Shown here in pieces: positions 9,566 through 18,498 of a DNA stretch of 64,000 bases (position 1 is its first letter; the number at the start of each line of letters is the position of its first letter). This DNA comes from Rhizobium leguminosarum (GTDB lineage Bacteria > Pseudomonadota > Alphaproteobacteria > Rhizobiales > Rhizobiaceae): NCBI RefSeq assembly GCF_017876795.1, contig NZ_JAGIOR010000001.1, forward strand, positions 2,258,501 to 2,322,500. The letters run 5' to 3'. The translations under genes were made by a program, and so were the position numbers. Under the pieces are notes generated by a model that saw nothing but the letters and a program-made list of their open reading frames with translations, was not told where the DNA came from and did not search any database.

Positions 9566-10771
9566 TCAGCGTTCGGCGAGTGCCGGTTCACCCTTCTTCT
9601 CGCGCACCATGTTGATGAAGCGGCGGAAGAGATAGTGGCTGTCCTGCGGGCCGGGAGAAGCTTCCGGATGGTGCTGGACGGAGAAGACCTGCTTGCCGAG
9701 CACGCGTAAGCCGCAATTGGTGCCGTCGAAAAGCGAAATGTGAGTCTCTTCAACACCATCGGGCAGTGATTTCGAGTCGACCGCGAAGCCATGGTTCATC
9801 GAGACGATCTCGACCTTGCCGGTGGTATGATCCTTGACGGGATGATTGGCGCCGTGATGACCCTGATGCATCTTCTCGGTCTTGGCGCCGAGGGCAAGAC
9901 CCAACATCTGATGGCCGAGGCAGATGCCGAACACCGGGATATCGGTCTTAACAAGCGTCTTGATCACGGGCACGGCATATTCACCGGTTGCCGCCGGATC
10001 GCCCGGGCCGTTCGACAGGAAGATGCCGTCCGGCTGCATGGCGAGCACGTCTTCGGCGCTCGTTGCGGCCGGCACAACGGTCACCTTGCAGTCGAGACCG
10101 GCAAACAGGCGCAGGATGTTGCGCTTGACGCCGTAGTCGAGGCAGACGACGTGGTATTTCGCGTCTGTTGCGGCGAGTTGGCCGTAACCTTCATTCCAGA
10201 CCCACGGCGTTTCCGTCCATTGCGAGGACTGGCCCGACGAGGCGATCTTGGCAAGGTCGAGACCTTCGAGGCCGCTCCAGGCCTTGGCTTCGGCCTTCAA
10301 CGCCTCGATGTCGAAGACGCCGTTCGGATCGTGGGCGATCACTGCGTTCGGGGCGCCATTCTCGCGGATCCAGGCGGTCAGCGCACGCGTGTCGATGCCG
10401 CAGAGGCCGATGACGCCGCGCGCCTTCAGCCATTGGTCGAGGTGCTTGGCAGCGCGGTAATTCGAGGGGTCGGTGATGTCGGCTTTGAAGATGACGCCGA
10501 CGGCGCCGTGGCTGGCGGCTGGCGTCAGATCCTCGATGTCTTCATCGTTGGTGCCGATATTGCCGATATGCGGGAAGGTGAAGGTGACGATCTGACCGAG
10601 ATAGGAGGGGTCCGTCAGGATCTCCTCATAACCGGTCAGCGCCGTATTGAAGACCACTTCAGCCGGCACCTTGCCGGTGGCGCCAATGCCCTTGCCTTCG
10701 ATGACCGTGCCGTCGGCAAGAACGAGCAGGGCGGTCGGCTTTTCGATTGTCCAGGGTGCTGTCGCGGTCAT
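9566..10771 (-). CDS. carA: Carbamoyl-phosphate synthase small subunit
   Basis: This is the glutamine amidotransferase subunit of carbamoyl-phosphate synthase; it hydrolyses glutamine and channels ammonia to CarB. I chose the ATG at 10769-10771 (MTATAPWTIEKPTALLVLAD), giving 401 residues as usual in Rhizobiales. A longer frame to 10912 exists, but its extra 47 residues do not look like the family. The N-terminal CPSase domain has GYEEILTDPSYLGQIVTFT. The class I amidotransferase domain has the nucleophile in FGICLGHQMLGLALGA and the His/Glu pair in VQHHPEASPGP. It ends with its own terminator. Confidence 0.97.
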   Translation of the reverse strand: MTATAPWTIEKPTALLVLADGTVIEGKGIGATGKVPAEVVFNTALTGYEEILTDPSYLGQIVTFTFPHIGNIGTNDEDIEDLTPAASHGAVGVIFKADITDPSNYRAAKHLDQWLKARGVIGLCGIDTRALTAWIRENGAPNAVIAHDPNGVFDIEALKAEAKAWSGLEGLDLAKIASSGQSSQWTETPWVWNEGYGQLAATDAKYHVVCLDYGVKRNILRLFAGLDCKVTVVPAATSAEDVLAMQPDGIFLSNGPGDPAATGEYAVPVIKTLVKTDIPVFGICLGHQMLGLALGAKTEKMHQGHHGANHPVKDHTTGKVEIVSMNHGFAVDSKSLPDGVEETHISLFDGTNCGLRVLGKQVFSVQHHPEASPGPQDSHYLFRRFINMVREKKGEPALAER

Positions 10772-11043
10772 CTTCATCCCGTTTCCGGCGGCCGGTGCGC
10801 GCATTGCGGCGCTCGCCGCCATTTGATCTCGCAGGCGTGTGGACACGGCAATGCCGCGCGCTTCAGGCCTGATTACGTATTTTGGTGCAGGTGGCGGTAA
10901 ATAGCCATGCATTCGTCTGCGGTCAATCTTTCTAGCCGAGATTGCCGCCGTTTTCCTGCGCTTTATCGCGTCGACCGCGCAATTTATTTGATCCGCCGCA
11001 TCAGCGTGGTTTATGAAGCGGCATCAAAACAGGAGTGAAGACC

Positions 11044-11496
11044 ATGCTGCGCGATCAACTCGCCACCCAGCTGAAAGAGGCGATGAAGGCCAAGAATGCG
11101 GAGCGGCTTTCCACCGTCCGGCTGATCCAGGCCGCGGTCAAGGACCGCGATATCGCCAATCGCGGCACCGGCAAGGAGCAGGCGAGCGACGACGAGATCC
11201 TGCAGATTCTCGCCAAGATGGTGAAGCAGCGCGACGAATCGGCAAAGATCTACGAGGAGAATTCCCGGCCGGAGCTTGCCGCCAAGGAGCGCGCCGAAAT
11301 CATCGTCATCCAGGATTTCATGCCGAAGCAGCTTTCGGACGGTGAGGTGCGCGCCAATGTCTCGGCGATCATCGCCGAGACGGGTGCCGCGGGCGCCAAG
11401 GACATGGGCAAAGTGATGGCGGCGCTGAAGGAGCGTTATGCCGGCCAGATGGATTTCGCCAAGGCGTCGGCGACCGTCAAGGAACTTCTGAGCTAA
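11044..11496 (+). CDS. GatB/YqeY domain protein
   Basis: This is a 150-residue YqeY-type protein, a free-standing form of the helical tail of GatB (tRNA amidotransferase); its role is uncertain, possibly linked to tRNA or amidotransferase function. The ATG at 11044 is preferred because AGGAG at 11031-11035 sits at the right distance, although a GTG at 11035 is in frame. Family landmarks are MLRDQLATQLKEAMKAKN, ERLSTVRLIQAAVKDRDI and the C-terminal KDMGKVMAALKERYAGQMD. It is divergent from carA; the gap presumably holds both promoters. Confidence 0.9.
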   Translation: MLRDQLATQLKEAMKAKNAERLSTVRLIQAAVKDRDIANRGTGKEQASDDEILQILAKMVKQRDESAKIYEENSRPELAAKERAEIIVIQDFMPKQLSDGEVRANVSAIIAETGAAGAKDMGKVMAALKERYAGQMDFAKASATVKELLS

Positions 11497-11503
11497 ATCC
11501 GGC

Positions 11504-12391
11504 TCAGCTGACACGTCTTGCCTGCGGCTCCTCACGGACCGCAGGCCCGAGCACCGCTTCGACTGCGGCATCGATGATGGCGAATTTCGCCGCCTGATAG
11601 TTCCAATATTCGAGGATGAAGCGGCGCGACAGCCAGAAGTCGCCCTTGCGGGAGGGGGCTGTCCACCCGACACTCTCCATCGCCGCTGCCTGTGTCAGAA
11701 GCCGCTTCAGGTGGGTGTTGGAGATCATGAACTGTTCGCGGATTTCCCTGAGTGACAGAGGGCCGAGCACGACACGTTCGGCCGTCCGGGGAAATTCCGG
11801 AAGGCGCGAGATCAGGTAGTCCATCACCAGCCCGCCGGTATTTGCCCAGTTGAAGAGGTTGAAGGTGGGGCCTGGATTGCGCACCGCTTCGCTGCCGATG
11901 ATCGCCCTGGCGATCCGCGGCTGGATCGCTGCCATCATCGCCGAGGGATCGGCGGTGACCTTGCCGGCGCGTTCACCGCCATCGAGGTTGTCGAGGATCA
12001 TCAGATGGGCCACGAGCCATCGGGTGAAATGCTGCTCAGCGGTTTCCGTGGGCTCCAGATAGCGCGTGCGCTTATCGGGGCCGGGAACCGGCCGCAGGAA
12101 ACGATAGGCCAACATTTCCTGCATGAAGGCCGCGGCCGTGTTTCGGCTGGCGATGTCGTTCCTGACCGCAAAATCGATGAAGCGGCCGGAATAGAGGCCG
12201 CTCTTGCCGTCGCCAGGATAACCGTAATGAAGCGCGAAGCCGGCATGGGCCATCAGCCAACGCTGCTGCGCGGCGAAAATCGAGGCGATGCGAGGGCTCT
12301 CGCGATAGATCGAGAGCATCTGATCGGCGCAATGCAGAATCGCAGCGAGAAAGCGATCGTCTGCTGCGAGATTTTCCGCGGTAAAAGCCAT
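11504..12391 (-). CDS. Conserved hypothetical, winged-helix-like C-terminus
   Basis: I do not recognise a named family. The ATG at 12389-12391 (MAFTAENLAADDRFLAAI, 295 residues) is favoured over an upstream ATG because the promoter -10 at 12418-12423 would place the transcript start between them. The protein is soluble and helical. Residues about 215-265 (SLREIREQFMISNTHLKRLL, then a basic wing) look like a helix-turn-helix, so it may be a transcription regulator. The stop codon is 8 bases from that of the YqeY gene, in convergent arrangement. Confidence 0.6.
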   Translation of the reverse strand: MAFTAENLAADDRFLAAILHCADQMLSIYRESPRIASIFAAQQRWLMAHAGFALHYGYPGDGKSGLYSGRFIDFAVRNDIASRNTAAAFMQEMLAYRFLRPVPGPDKRTRYLEPTETAEQHFTRWLVAHLMILDNLDGGERAGKVTADPSAMMAAIQPRIARAIIGSEAVRNPGPTFNLFNWANTGGLVMDYLISRLPEFPRTAERVVLGPLSLREIREQFMISNTHLKRLLTQAAAMESVGWTAPSRKGDFWLSRRFILEYWNYQAAKFAIIDAAVEAVLGPAVREEPQARRVS

Positions 12392-12417
12392 TTGGAGAGG
12401 TCCAGGAGTTCGGCGCA

Positions 12418-12446
12418 TACATCTTCATGCAAGCGTCGCCTGTCAA
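12418..12446 (-). promoter_or_regulatory. Sigma-70-type promoter
   Basis: On the minus strand, TTGACA (12441-12446), a 17-base spacer and GATGTA (12418-12423) resemble a housekeeping promoter. A second TTGACA starts 11 bases further upstream. It would drive the winged-helix-like gene and supports its start at 12391. Confidence 0.5.
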
Positions 12447-13059
12447 CGGTTTTGTCAATAAGCGGTTAATTTCAAAGGAGAGTTGTCGCAAAGGGAGCCA
12501 AAATTTAAGAAGGCAGGAGCTGGGGGCGCTCCTGCCTTCTTGCTCTTTGCTTCCGCCGGCAAACGCAGGGCCGAGGCCCAAGCCGGAGGGTATTTGCAAA
12601 GGCACCCTTGCGAAGCGGCGCCGGGGGTAGGGATGGTGCTTCGCTCGGGGATCGCTTTGTTGAGATCGAACCTATTGCGGTGCGGCGGCTTGTTCAAATT
12701 ACAAAAAAATAATAATTGCCGAAAACGTCGGTTCTGGAGGCGCCGCAGCAAAGGCTCGGCAGGCGCCGCCGGGATAGGGCTGCACAATCGACGCACGAGA
12801 TAAGTGTCTGTTTTAGAACGTTTTAATTCAACTCTGCTAAAGGTCGTCGCTCTAGTCGAGACATTTGTAACGGTGGAATTTCAGTGCTTGAAAGACAATA
12901 ATGTCGCACCCTGTCGCAGGGGGCGATAACGCGTTTTTGATGGGATAAACAGCGCGGATGGCACTGGGTGCACTTGCCTGTGAATAGCGGGTTTTCATGA
13001 CAAGTTTCGTGGCATGGGGCGGCAAAGCAGCTTATATGGAGGTTGGCCAAGAGGTATAA
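12447..13059. other. Long intergenic region before dnaG, with a strong hairpin
   Basis: This 613-base gap has no convincing gene. A perfect 13-base inverted repeat lies at 12508-12520 and 12528-12540 (loop TGGGGGC). On the minus strand it is followed by TTAAATTTT, so it could end a minus-strand small RNA started in the dnaG leader. A T/A-rich tract lies near 12700-12720. The rest shows nothing I can name. Confidence 0.4.
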
Positions 13060-15066
13060 ATGCGCTTTTCCAACACCTTTCTCGATGATATCCGCGACCG
13101 CGTTCCGATTTCGAACGTGATCGCGCGCCGCGTGAGCTGGGACAAGCGCAAGACCAACGTGTCGCGCGGCGATTACTGGGCTTGCTGCCCGTTCCACGGC
13201 GAGAAGTCGCCGAGCTTCCACTGCGAGGACCGGAAAGGCCGCTATCACTGCTTCGGCTGCGGCGTCACCGGCGACCATTTTCGCTTCCTCACTGAGCTGG
13301 AAGGCCTGAGTTTTCCCGAGGCGGTGCAGCAGATCGCCGATATGGCCGGCGTTCCGATGCCGCTTGCCGATCCTGTGATGGAGAAGCGCGAGAAGGAGCG
13401 CGGCTCGCTGATCGACGTCATGGAAACGGCGACGCAATTTTTCCAGGATCAATTGCAGACGGCGAATGGGGCGAGGGCGCGCGCCTATCTGCGCGACCGT
13501 GGGCTGACCGGGCGCACCATTGAGACCTTCCGTCTCGGCTATGCGCCTGACAGCCGCAATGCGCTGAAGGAATTTCTCGCCGGCAAGGGCGTACTGAAAG
13601 AGCAGATCGAGGCCTGCGGCCTGGTCGTTCATGAAAACGTGCCGGTGTCCTACGATCGCTTTCGCGACCGCATCATGTTCCCGATCCTCTCGTCGCGGGA
13701 AAAGGTGATCGCTTTCGGCGGTCGCGCCATGTCGGCCGATGCGCCGGCGAAATATCTGAACTCCAACGAAACGGAGCTCTTCCACAAGGGCAACGTCCTT
13801 TACAATTTCGCCCGCGCGCGCCGCGCGATCCAGGGTCCGGGTCGCAGCGATGCTCAGGATGACAATGCGACCGGCACCATCATCGCCGTCGAAGGCTATA
13901 TGGACGTGATCGCGCTCTATCAGGCGGGCATCGAGAACGCCGTCGCGCCGCTCGGCACGGCGCTCACCGAAAACCAGCTCGAGCTGCTCTGGAAGATGGT
14001 GCCGCAACCGGTGCTCTGCTTCGACGGCGACGGCGCCGGCATTCGTGCCGCCAATCGCGCCGCCGAACTGGCCCTGCCGCATCTGAAGCCCGGCCGGTCC
14101 GTCCGCTTCGCGCTTCTGCCTGATGGCAAGGACCCGGACGATCTCGTGCGCGACGATGGGCGCGCACCCTTCGACAAGGTGATGAGCCAGGCGAAGCCGC
14201 TTTCGGAGATGCTGTGGAGCCGGGAGATCAACACCGGCAAGTTCGACACGCCCGAGGCGCGCGCCGAACTTGAGGCGCGGCTGAAACAGCTGGTCGCCGT
14301 CATCGCCGACGAGAATGTGCGCCGCCACTACCAGCAGGATATTCGCGACCGGCTGAACACCTTCTTCCAGCCGCAGTTCCAGAACCGCAACAATGGCGAA
14401 CGCCGCGGCTTCAACGGCAACGGCAATTCCCGGACGGGCCGCGACAATGCGGGCAAGGCAGGGCCGAAAAGCCCCAGCGTCATTTCCGACCGGCTCGCCC
14501 GCTCGGGCCCTGTGCGTGGCCACCGGGACAATACGGCGTTGCGCGAAAGCGTGCTGGCGCTGACCATCGTCAATCATCCGGCCCTGATGATCGACGATTA
14601 TGACGAGATCGCCGCGATCGACTACGACAGCCGCGAGCTGCAGCGGCTCTGGTCGGCCATGCTTGGGGCAGCCGCTGCGGTCGCCGGCCCGCATCTGACG
14701 CGCGACTATCTGACCGAACGGCTGGAATTCGAAGGCTTCGGCCCTCTCATCAAGAGCCTCGACCAGCAGGTGCGCAATGCCAGGCTCTGGACGGCGACCG
14801 AGGAGGCGGCGATGGAGGATGCGCGTGAGGGTTATCGCCAGGCGCTCGCCTTCCACAAACGGGCAAAAGCGTTGCGCCGGCAGAAGATGGAGCTCGAACG
14901 CGAGATTGCGCTGGCGACCGAAGCTGGCGACGGCGAGGCGATCGTTCAGCTGATCCGAGCCCAGCAGGAAGTGCATTTCGAAGGGGTGCGCCTTGAGAAC
15001 CAGGAGGCGATCATCGACGGCTTCGGCGTGCTTTCCGGCCGCGTCAAAGGGGCGGCGAACCACTGA
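13060..15066 (+). CDS. dnaG: DNA primase
   Basis: This primase makes RNA primers at the replication fork. The 668-residue protein has the N-terminal CHC2 zinc finger (CPFHGEKSPSFHCEDRKG, then YHCFGCG), the RNA-polymerase core with the TOPRIM motif (VEGYMDVIAL and CFDGDGAGIRAANRA), and a long C-terminal helicase-binding domain. The ATG at 13060 gives the canonical MRFSNTFLDDIRDRVPI. Its stop codon overlaps the recQ start by one base. In many proteobacteria dnaG directly precedes rpoD; here recQ, kbl, tdh and a GFA gene lie between, plus the inserted element. Confidence 0.97.
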   Translation: MRFSNTFLDDIRDRVPISNVIARRVSWDKRKTNVSRGDYWACCPFHGEKSPSFHCEDRKGRYHCFGCGVTGDHFRFLTELEGLSFPEAVQQIADMAGVPMPLADPVMEKREKERGSLIDVMETATQFFQDQLQTANGARARAYLRDRGLTGRTIETFRLGYAPDSRNALKEFLAGKGVLKEQIEACGLVVHENVPVSYDRFRDRIMFPILSSREKVIAFGGRAMSADAPAKYLNSNETELFHKGNVLYNFARARRAIQGPGRSDAQDDNATGTIIAVEGYMDVIALYQAGIENAVAPLGTALTENQLELLWKMVPQPVLCFDGDGAGIRAANRAAELALPHLKPGRSVRFALLPDGKDPDDLVRDDGRAPFDKVMSQAKPLSEMLWSREINTGKFDTPEARAELEARLKQLVAVIADENVRRHYQQDIRDRLNTFFQPQFQNRNNGERRGFNGNGNSRTGRDNAGKAGPKSPSVISDRLARSGPVRGHRDNTALRESVLALTIVNHPALMIDDYDEIAAIDYDSRELQRLWSAMLGAAAAVAGPHLTRDYLTERLEFEGFGPLIKSLDQQVRNARLWTATEEAAMEDAREGYRQALAFHKRAKALRRQKMELEREIALATEAGDGEAIVQLIRAQQEVHFEGVRLENQEAIIDGFGVLSGRVKGAANH

Positions 15067-15548
15067 TGCCGCTGACCGAACGGAACGAACCGGGCTTTTC
15101 CGCCTCCGATGCGCTGTTTTCCGCCGGTCGCGCGCCGCTCGAAATCCTCAAGCAGGTCTACGGCTATTCCTCCTTCCGCGGCAAGCAGCAGCAGGTGGTC
15201 GAGCATGTGGTTGCCGGCGGCGATGCCGTTGTGCTCTTCCCCACCGGGGCGGGCAAATCGCTGTGCTTTCAGATTCCGGCGCTCTGCCGCGACGGCGTCG
15301 GCATCGTCGTTTCGCCGCTGATTGCGTTGATGCGCGATCAGGTGGAGGCGATGAAGCAGCTCGGCATCCGGGCCGCCGCGCTCAACTCGTCGCTGTCGCG
15401 CGAGGAGTTTATCGCGGTCCGCCGCGCGCTTTCGGTAGGTCAGCTCGATCTTCTCTACGTGACACCCGAGCGCATTCTCACCGACGGTTTCCGCGAGCTG
15501 ATCGCCAACGAAAAGATCGCGCTGTTCGCGATCGACGAGGCCCATTGT
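15066..15548 (+). pseudogene. recQ: recQ, 5' part (interrupted)
   Basis: This is the first 161 codons of the chromosomal ATP-dependent DNA helicase RecQ, starting ATG at 15066 in the dnaG stop codon. It has helicase motif 0 (YSSFRGKQQQ), Walker A (LFPTGAGKSLCFQ), motif Ia (VSPLIALMRDQV) and the start of the DEAH box (FAIDEAHC). After the Cys codon at 15546-15548 the sequence changes to element DNA; the frame runs 18 more codons and stops at 15602. The rest of the gene resumes at 24028. A truncated 178-residue product lacking motifs III-VI could still be made. Confidence 0.95.
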
Positions 15549-15589
15549 TTTCCCGTATTCACGGTTTGGCCTCTAAACACAAGGTATCA
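15548..15589 (+). repeat. Left terminal inverted repeat (bipartite)
   Basis: Block 1 is TTTTCCCGTAT (15548-15558) and block 2 is AAACACAAGGTATCA (15575-15589), separated by 16 bases. Both recur inverted at the right end, block 1 exactly and block 2 with one mismatch. The first T may belong to the recQ Cys codon. Confidence 0.8.
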
Positions 15590-15884
15590 GCGATCCCATT
15601 GAATCCGCAAGTGGTTTTATCATATGCCGGGCTTTAACTGGCCGCATACTCCTAAAGCATCCGCCGACCAGGCGGATTCCGTCTTGGGTATACGAGCCGT
15701 TCGGACAGCGACCGCTAGAGTCTGGCAGTCCGTTCGGCACGGATACAAAAGATGTCGGGCGATAGCCCGTCAGTTTCATATCGCAAAGCGAGATGCTTGG
15801 CTTTAGCTTCCTCACTCTGCCGACGAACACAATCAGACCACCGACTGCCATCAACGACAAACAGCTCCCAATTGCCTCATTCAT
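15573..15884 (-). CDS. Uncharacterised 103-residue protein coupled to the element recQ
   Basis: The ATG overlaps the stop of the element recQ in an ATGA arrangement, suggesting translational coupling. The product begins MNEAIGSCLSLMAVGGLIVF, a possible membrane segment, followed by a basic stretch; five Cys lie along the chain. I recognise no family. The 3' end of the frame overlaps block 2 of the left inverted repeat, so it is either a true small gene or chance read-through into the element end. Confidence is modest because no coding signal beyond the coupled start is visible. Confidence 0.4.
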   Translation of the reverse strand: MNEAIGSCLSLMAVGGLIVFVGRVRKLKPSISLCDMKLTGYRPTSFVSVPNGLPDSSGRCPNGSYTQDGIRLVGGCFRSMRPVKARHMIKPLADSMGSLIPCV

Positions 15885-17737
15885 TCCGCGTCCGAAATGA
15901 TTTCCATAAACCGGTGCCCGTATCGTTCGAGCTTGGTCGCACCGACGCCGGAGATCGACAGCATTTCCCGATCTGACGTCGGCCGCTCGGTGGCGAAGGC
16001 AATCAGCGTGGTATCTGGGAAAATCACATAAGGAGCGACTCCGAGTTCCTTGGCCATCGCCATCCGTTCGGCTCGCATCGCCTGGAAGAGCTGTTCGTCG
16101 CGACCAGACAGACCTGCAACTCGTGGCGCTCTTTGCGTGCGAGATTTGTCGTTCTTGCTAATTTTCTCGCGGTGATCCTTACGCAGGACAACGTTGATTT
16201 CTTTCTTGAAGACCGCGCGAGCCGACTCATCGAGCTTGATGGCTCCGAATTCGTCATGTGCGACCGATATGAAGGAATGGGCGAGCAGCTGTCTGAAGAC
16301 CGATTGCCAGGTGGTGGCCGGTAGGTCCCTGCCTGCGCTGAAGACCGGCATCTCTGTGTGACCGAACTTCGACGTGCGGTCGGTGACCTTGCCGACCAGA
16401 ACGTCAATCAGGTGAGCTACGCCGAAACGCTCGCCGGTTCGATAAACGGCCGCCAAAGCCTTGATGCAAGCTTCCGTTCCGTCCCAAGTTTCGACCGGCT
16501 GATTACAGGTGTCGCAATTGCCGCATCGCGCGGACGCCGCCTCGCCGAAATGGCCAAGTATTGCTTTTCGACGGCATCCGGCAGTTTCACAGATGCCGAG
16601 CAGGGCATTCAGCTTGGCCCGCTCAATACGCTTGATCTCGTCTGTAGCTTCGCCTTCGTCGATCATCCGCTGACGCTGGACGATGTCGGACATCCCGTAG
16701 ATCATGAATGCCTCAGACGGGAGGCCATCGCGACCAGCGCGTCCGGTCTCCTGATAATAGGCCTCCACCGAGGAGGGGAGGTCGACGTGGGCGACATAGC
16801 GAACGTTTGGCTTGTTGATGCCCATCCCGAAGGCGACGGTCGCGACCAGGCAAAGGTCTTCTTCCAGACGGAAGGCATCCTGGTTGGCTGCCTTCTCGTT
16901 CGGGTCCATCTTCGCATGGTAGGCCTTGGCCTTGATGCCGTGCTCGTTCAGCCAGTCGGCGGTCTCTTCGACCTTTTTCCGTGAGAGGCAATAGACGATC
17001 CCGCTCGATCCCTCATGTCTCTTCAGGAATCGGAGAAGCTGATTGCGGGCATTGTCTCGCTCGACGATCTCATAGGATATGTTGGGGCGGTCAAAGCTGT
17101 CCATGTAGACGGCAGCGTCGTCCAGGTCCAGCTGTCGGATGATATCGGTCCGCGTGTGGGCGTCGGCTGTCGCGGTCAAGGCGATGCGCGGCACACCCGG
17201 ATAAAGCTCCTTGAGCTTTCCGAGCCCAAGGTAATCTTTCCGGAAATTATGTCCCCAGGAGCTAACGCAATGACATTCATCGATTGCGATCAGGGAGATC
17301 GGCACCGTCCCGAACAGATCGGCGAACCCCGGCATGACGACACGTTCCGGTGTCACATATAGAAGCTTGATCTTACCAGCTCGTAGGCTGGATCTGACAC
17401 GGCGGGATTCTTCTTCGGTCTGTTGAGACCAAAGACATTCGGCCGCCACGCCCAACGACTTCAGTTCTTCAACTTGATCTCTCATCAACGCTATTAGCGG
17501 CGAGATGACAATAGTCGTCCCTGGAAGGCAAACCCCAGGTATCTGGAAGCACAGTGACTTACCCTTGCCCGTTGGGAAAAGCACAAGGGCGTCGCCGCCC
17601 TCCATAACGTGACGAATCACGCCTGCCTGTTCTCCCCGGAAGCTGTCGTAACCCCATATGCTCTTCAGCACGCCTTCGGGAGACTGACGGTTATCAAAGA
17701 GGGCGGAGGATGCGGAACTATTGCTGGCAGCAGACAT
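15881..17737 (-). CDS. recQ: Element-borne RecQ helicase (complete)
   Basis: This is a full-length 3'-5' DNA helicase of the RecQ family, likely able to replace the interrupted host enzyme in repair and recombination. From ATG 17737 (MSAASNSSASSALFDNRQ) it has 618 residues; an in-frame extension to 17812 is less likely. Visible parts are Walker A (FPTGKGKSLCFQ), a DECH box in place of DEAH (AIDECHCVSSWGHNFR), motif VI ([14 protein letters not shown]), the zinc-binding Cys set (CRRKAILGHF, CGNCDTC), the RQC winged helix, and a C-terminal HRDC-like end (LSISGVGATKLERYG). It aligns closely with the host fragments, so it is of alphaproteobacterial type, but its codons at the insertion point differ. 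Confidence 0.93.
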   Translation of the reverse strand: MSAASNSSASSALFDNRQSPEGVLKSIWGYDSFRGEQAGVIRHVMEGGDALVLFPTGKGKSLCFQIPGVCLPGTTIVISPLIALMRDQVEELKSLGVAAECLWSQQTEEESRRVRSSLRAGKIKLLYVTPERVVMPGFADLFGTVPISLIAIDECHCVSSWGHNFRKDYLGLGKLKELYPGVPRIALTATADAHTRTDIIRQLDLDDAAVYMDSFDRPNISYEIVERDNARNQLLRFLKRHEGSSGIVYCLSRKKVEETADWLNEHGIKAKAYHAKMDPNEKAANQDAFRLEEDLCLVATVAFGMGINKPNVRYVAHVDLPSSVEAYYQETGRAGRDGLPSEAFMIYGMSDIVQRQRMIDEGEATDEIKRIERAKLNALLGICETAGCRRKAILGHFGEAASARCGNCDTCNQPVETWDGTEACIKALAAVYRTGERFGVAHLIDVLVGKVTDRTSKFGHTEMPVFSAGRDLPATTWQSVFRQLLAHSFISVAHDEFGAIKLDESARAVFKKEINVVLRKDHREKISKNDKSRTQRAPRVAGLSGRDEQLFQAMRAERMAMAKELGVAPYVIFPDTTLIAFATERPTSDREMLSISGVGATKLERYGHRFMEIISDAE

Positions 17738-17916
17738 CGTCAGACACCCTGCGACGGGCGTCTGGGCCGCTGACGCTGTAAACCAAGGAATTTCATCGTG
17801 CCTCATTACCATGATTCGCTATGTGTTCACCCGGTGAAGCTGAGGTTTCCATGCTTCTTGACATAGGTCAGGCATTCAAAGAATGCTTTGCCATGCTGAT
17901 GGGGGGACGTTGGCCG

Positions 17917-18492
17917 ATGTCGCTTAAGCGAACTGTCGTGTTTATGCTAACCGCCATGGTTTTCAGCGTCACGGTTGGCGCTGCACCCGCATTTGCTGAG
18001 AACCCGTCGCGCGACAAATGCACCTGCGACCTCGAAAAGGGCGACCCGCCAGAAAATGGCGCCTGGGTCCAGAACGCGACGTCCTGCTGGTCGACCGAAA
18101 TTCGAGAGCGGCAATGGTGCGACATCACCGTCCAGAGCCTCGCGACCGGCGCCGGGCAGACCTCCGTCGTGCTGGAGGTGCTCGGACAAGCACGCGACCC
18201 GGCTTCGCTGGTAGCGGCCATGCAGGACCGCTTCCAGCAATTCGCCGCTACCGCCAGTCGGAGCGATACCGGCCTGGATATCAATCGGGCCCGCGAGGTG
18301 GTCCCGGGCATCTTGAAAGCAAATGACGATGTCATCCAACGCTGTGTCGATGCCGCAACCAAACGAAAGCGCGGCTTTCGGCTCGAAGGCAGAGACACGC
18401 TCATGTGCCAGGTTAGCGAGGTCAGCGGATGGCTTCGGGTGGAATTCCAAGTCGGCGAAGCAAGGGTCGCCTACATGATCGGCTCTCCGTGA
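17917..18492 (+). CDS. Uncharacterised exported protein
   Basis: I do not recognise the family. The ATG at 17917, after GGGGGGACG, gives a classic Sec signal peptide (MSLKRTVVFMLTAMVFSVTV, cleavage after AFA). A longer frame from 17821 is less likely. The mature chain of about 165 residues has six Cys, including a CTC motif near its start, and no membrane segment, so it should be periplasmic with disulfides. It is divergent from the element recQ and only 6 bases before the next gene, so the two probably form an operon. Confidence 0.6.
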   Translation: MSLKRTVVFMLTAMVFSVTVGAAPAFAENPSRDKCTCDLEKGDPPENGAWVQNATSCWSTEIRERQWCDITVQSLATGAGQTSVVLEVLGQARDPASLVAAMQDRFQQFAATASRSDTGLDINRAREVVPGILKANDDVIQRCVDAATKRKRGFRLEGRDTLMCQVSEVSGWLRVEFQVGEARVAYMIGSP

Positions 18493-18498
18493 GGACCC

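Noticed and set aside
12823..15063. Long open frame (746 codons) opposite dnaG
   Set aside because: Antisense shadow of dnaG; rich in Arg/Ala/His/Gly, with no family features.
15624..15806. Plus-strand 60-codon frame inside the left end of the recQ element
   Set aside because: No family features or ribosome site; overlaps a better-supported minus-strand frame.
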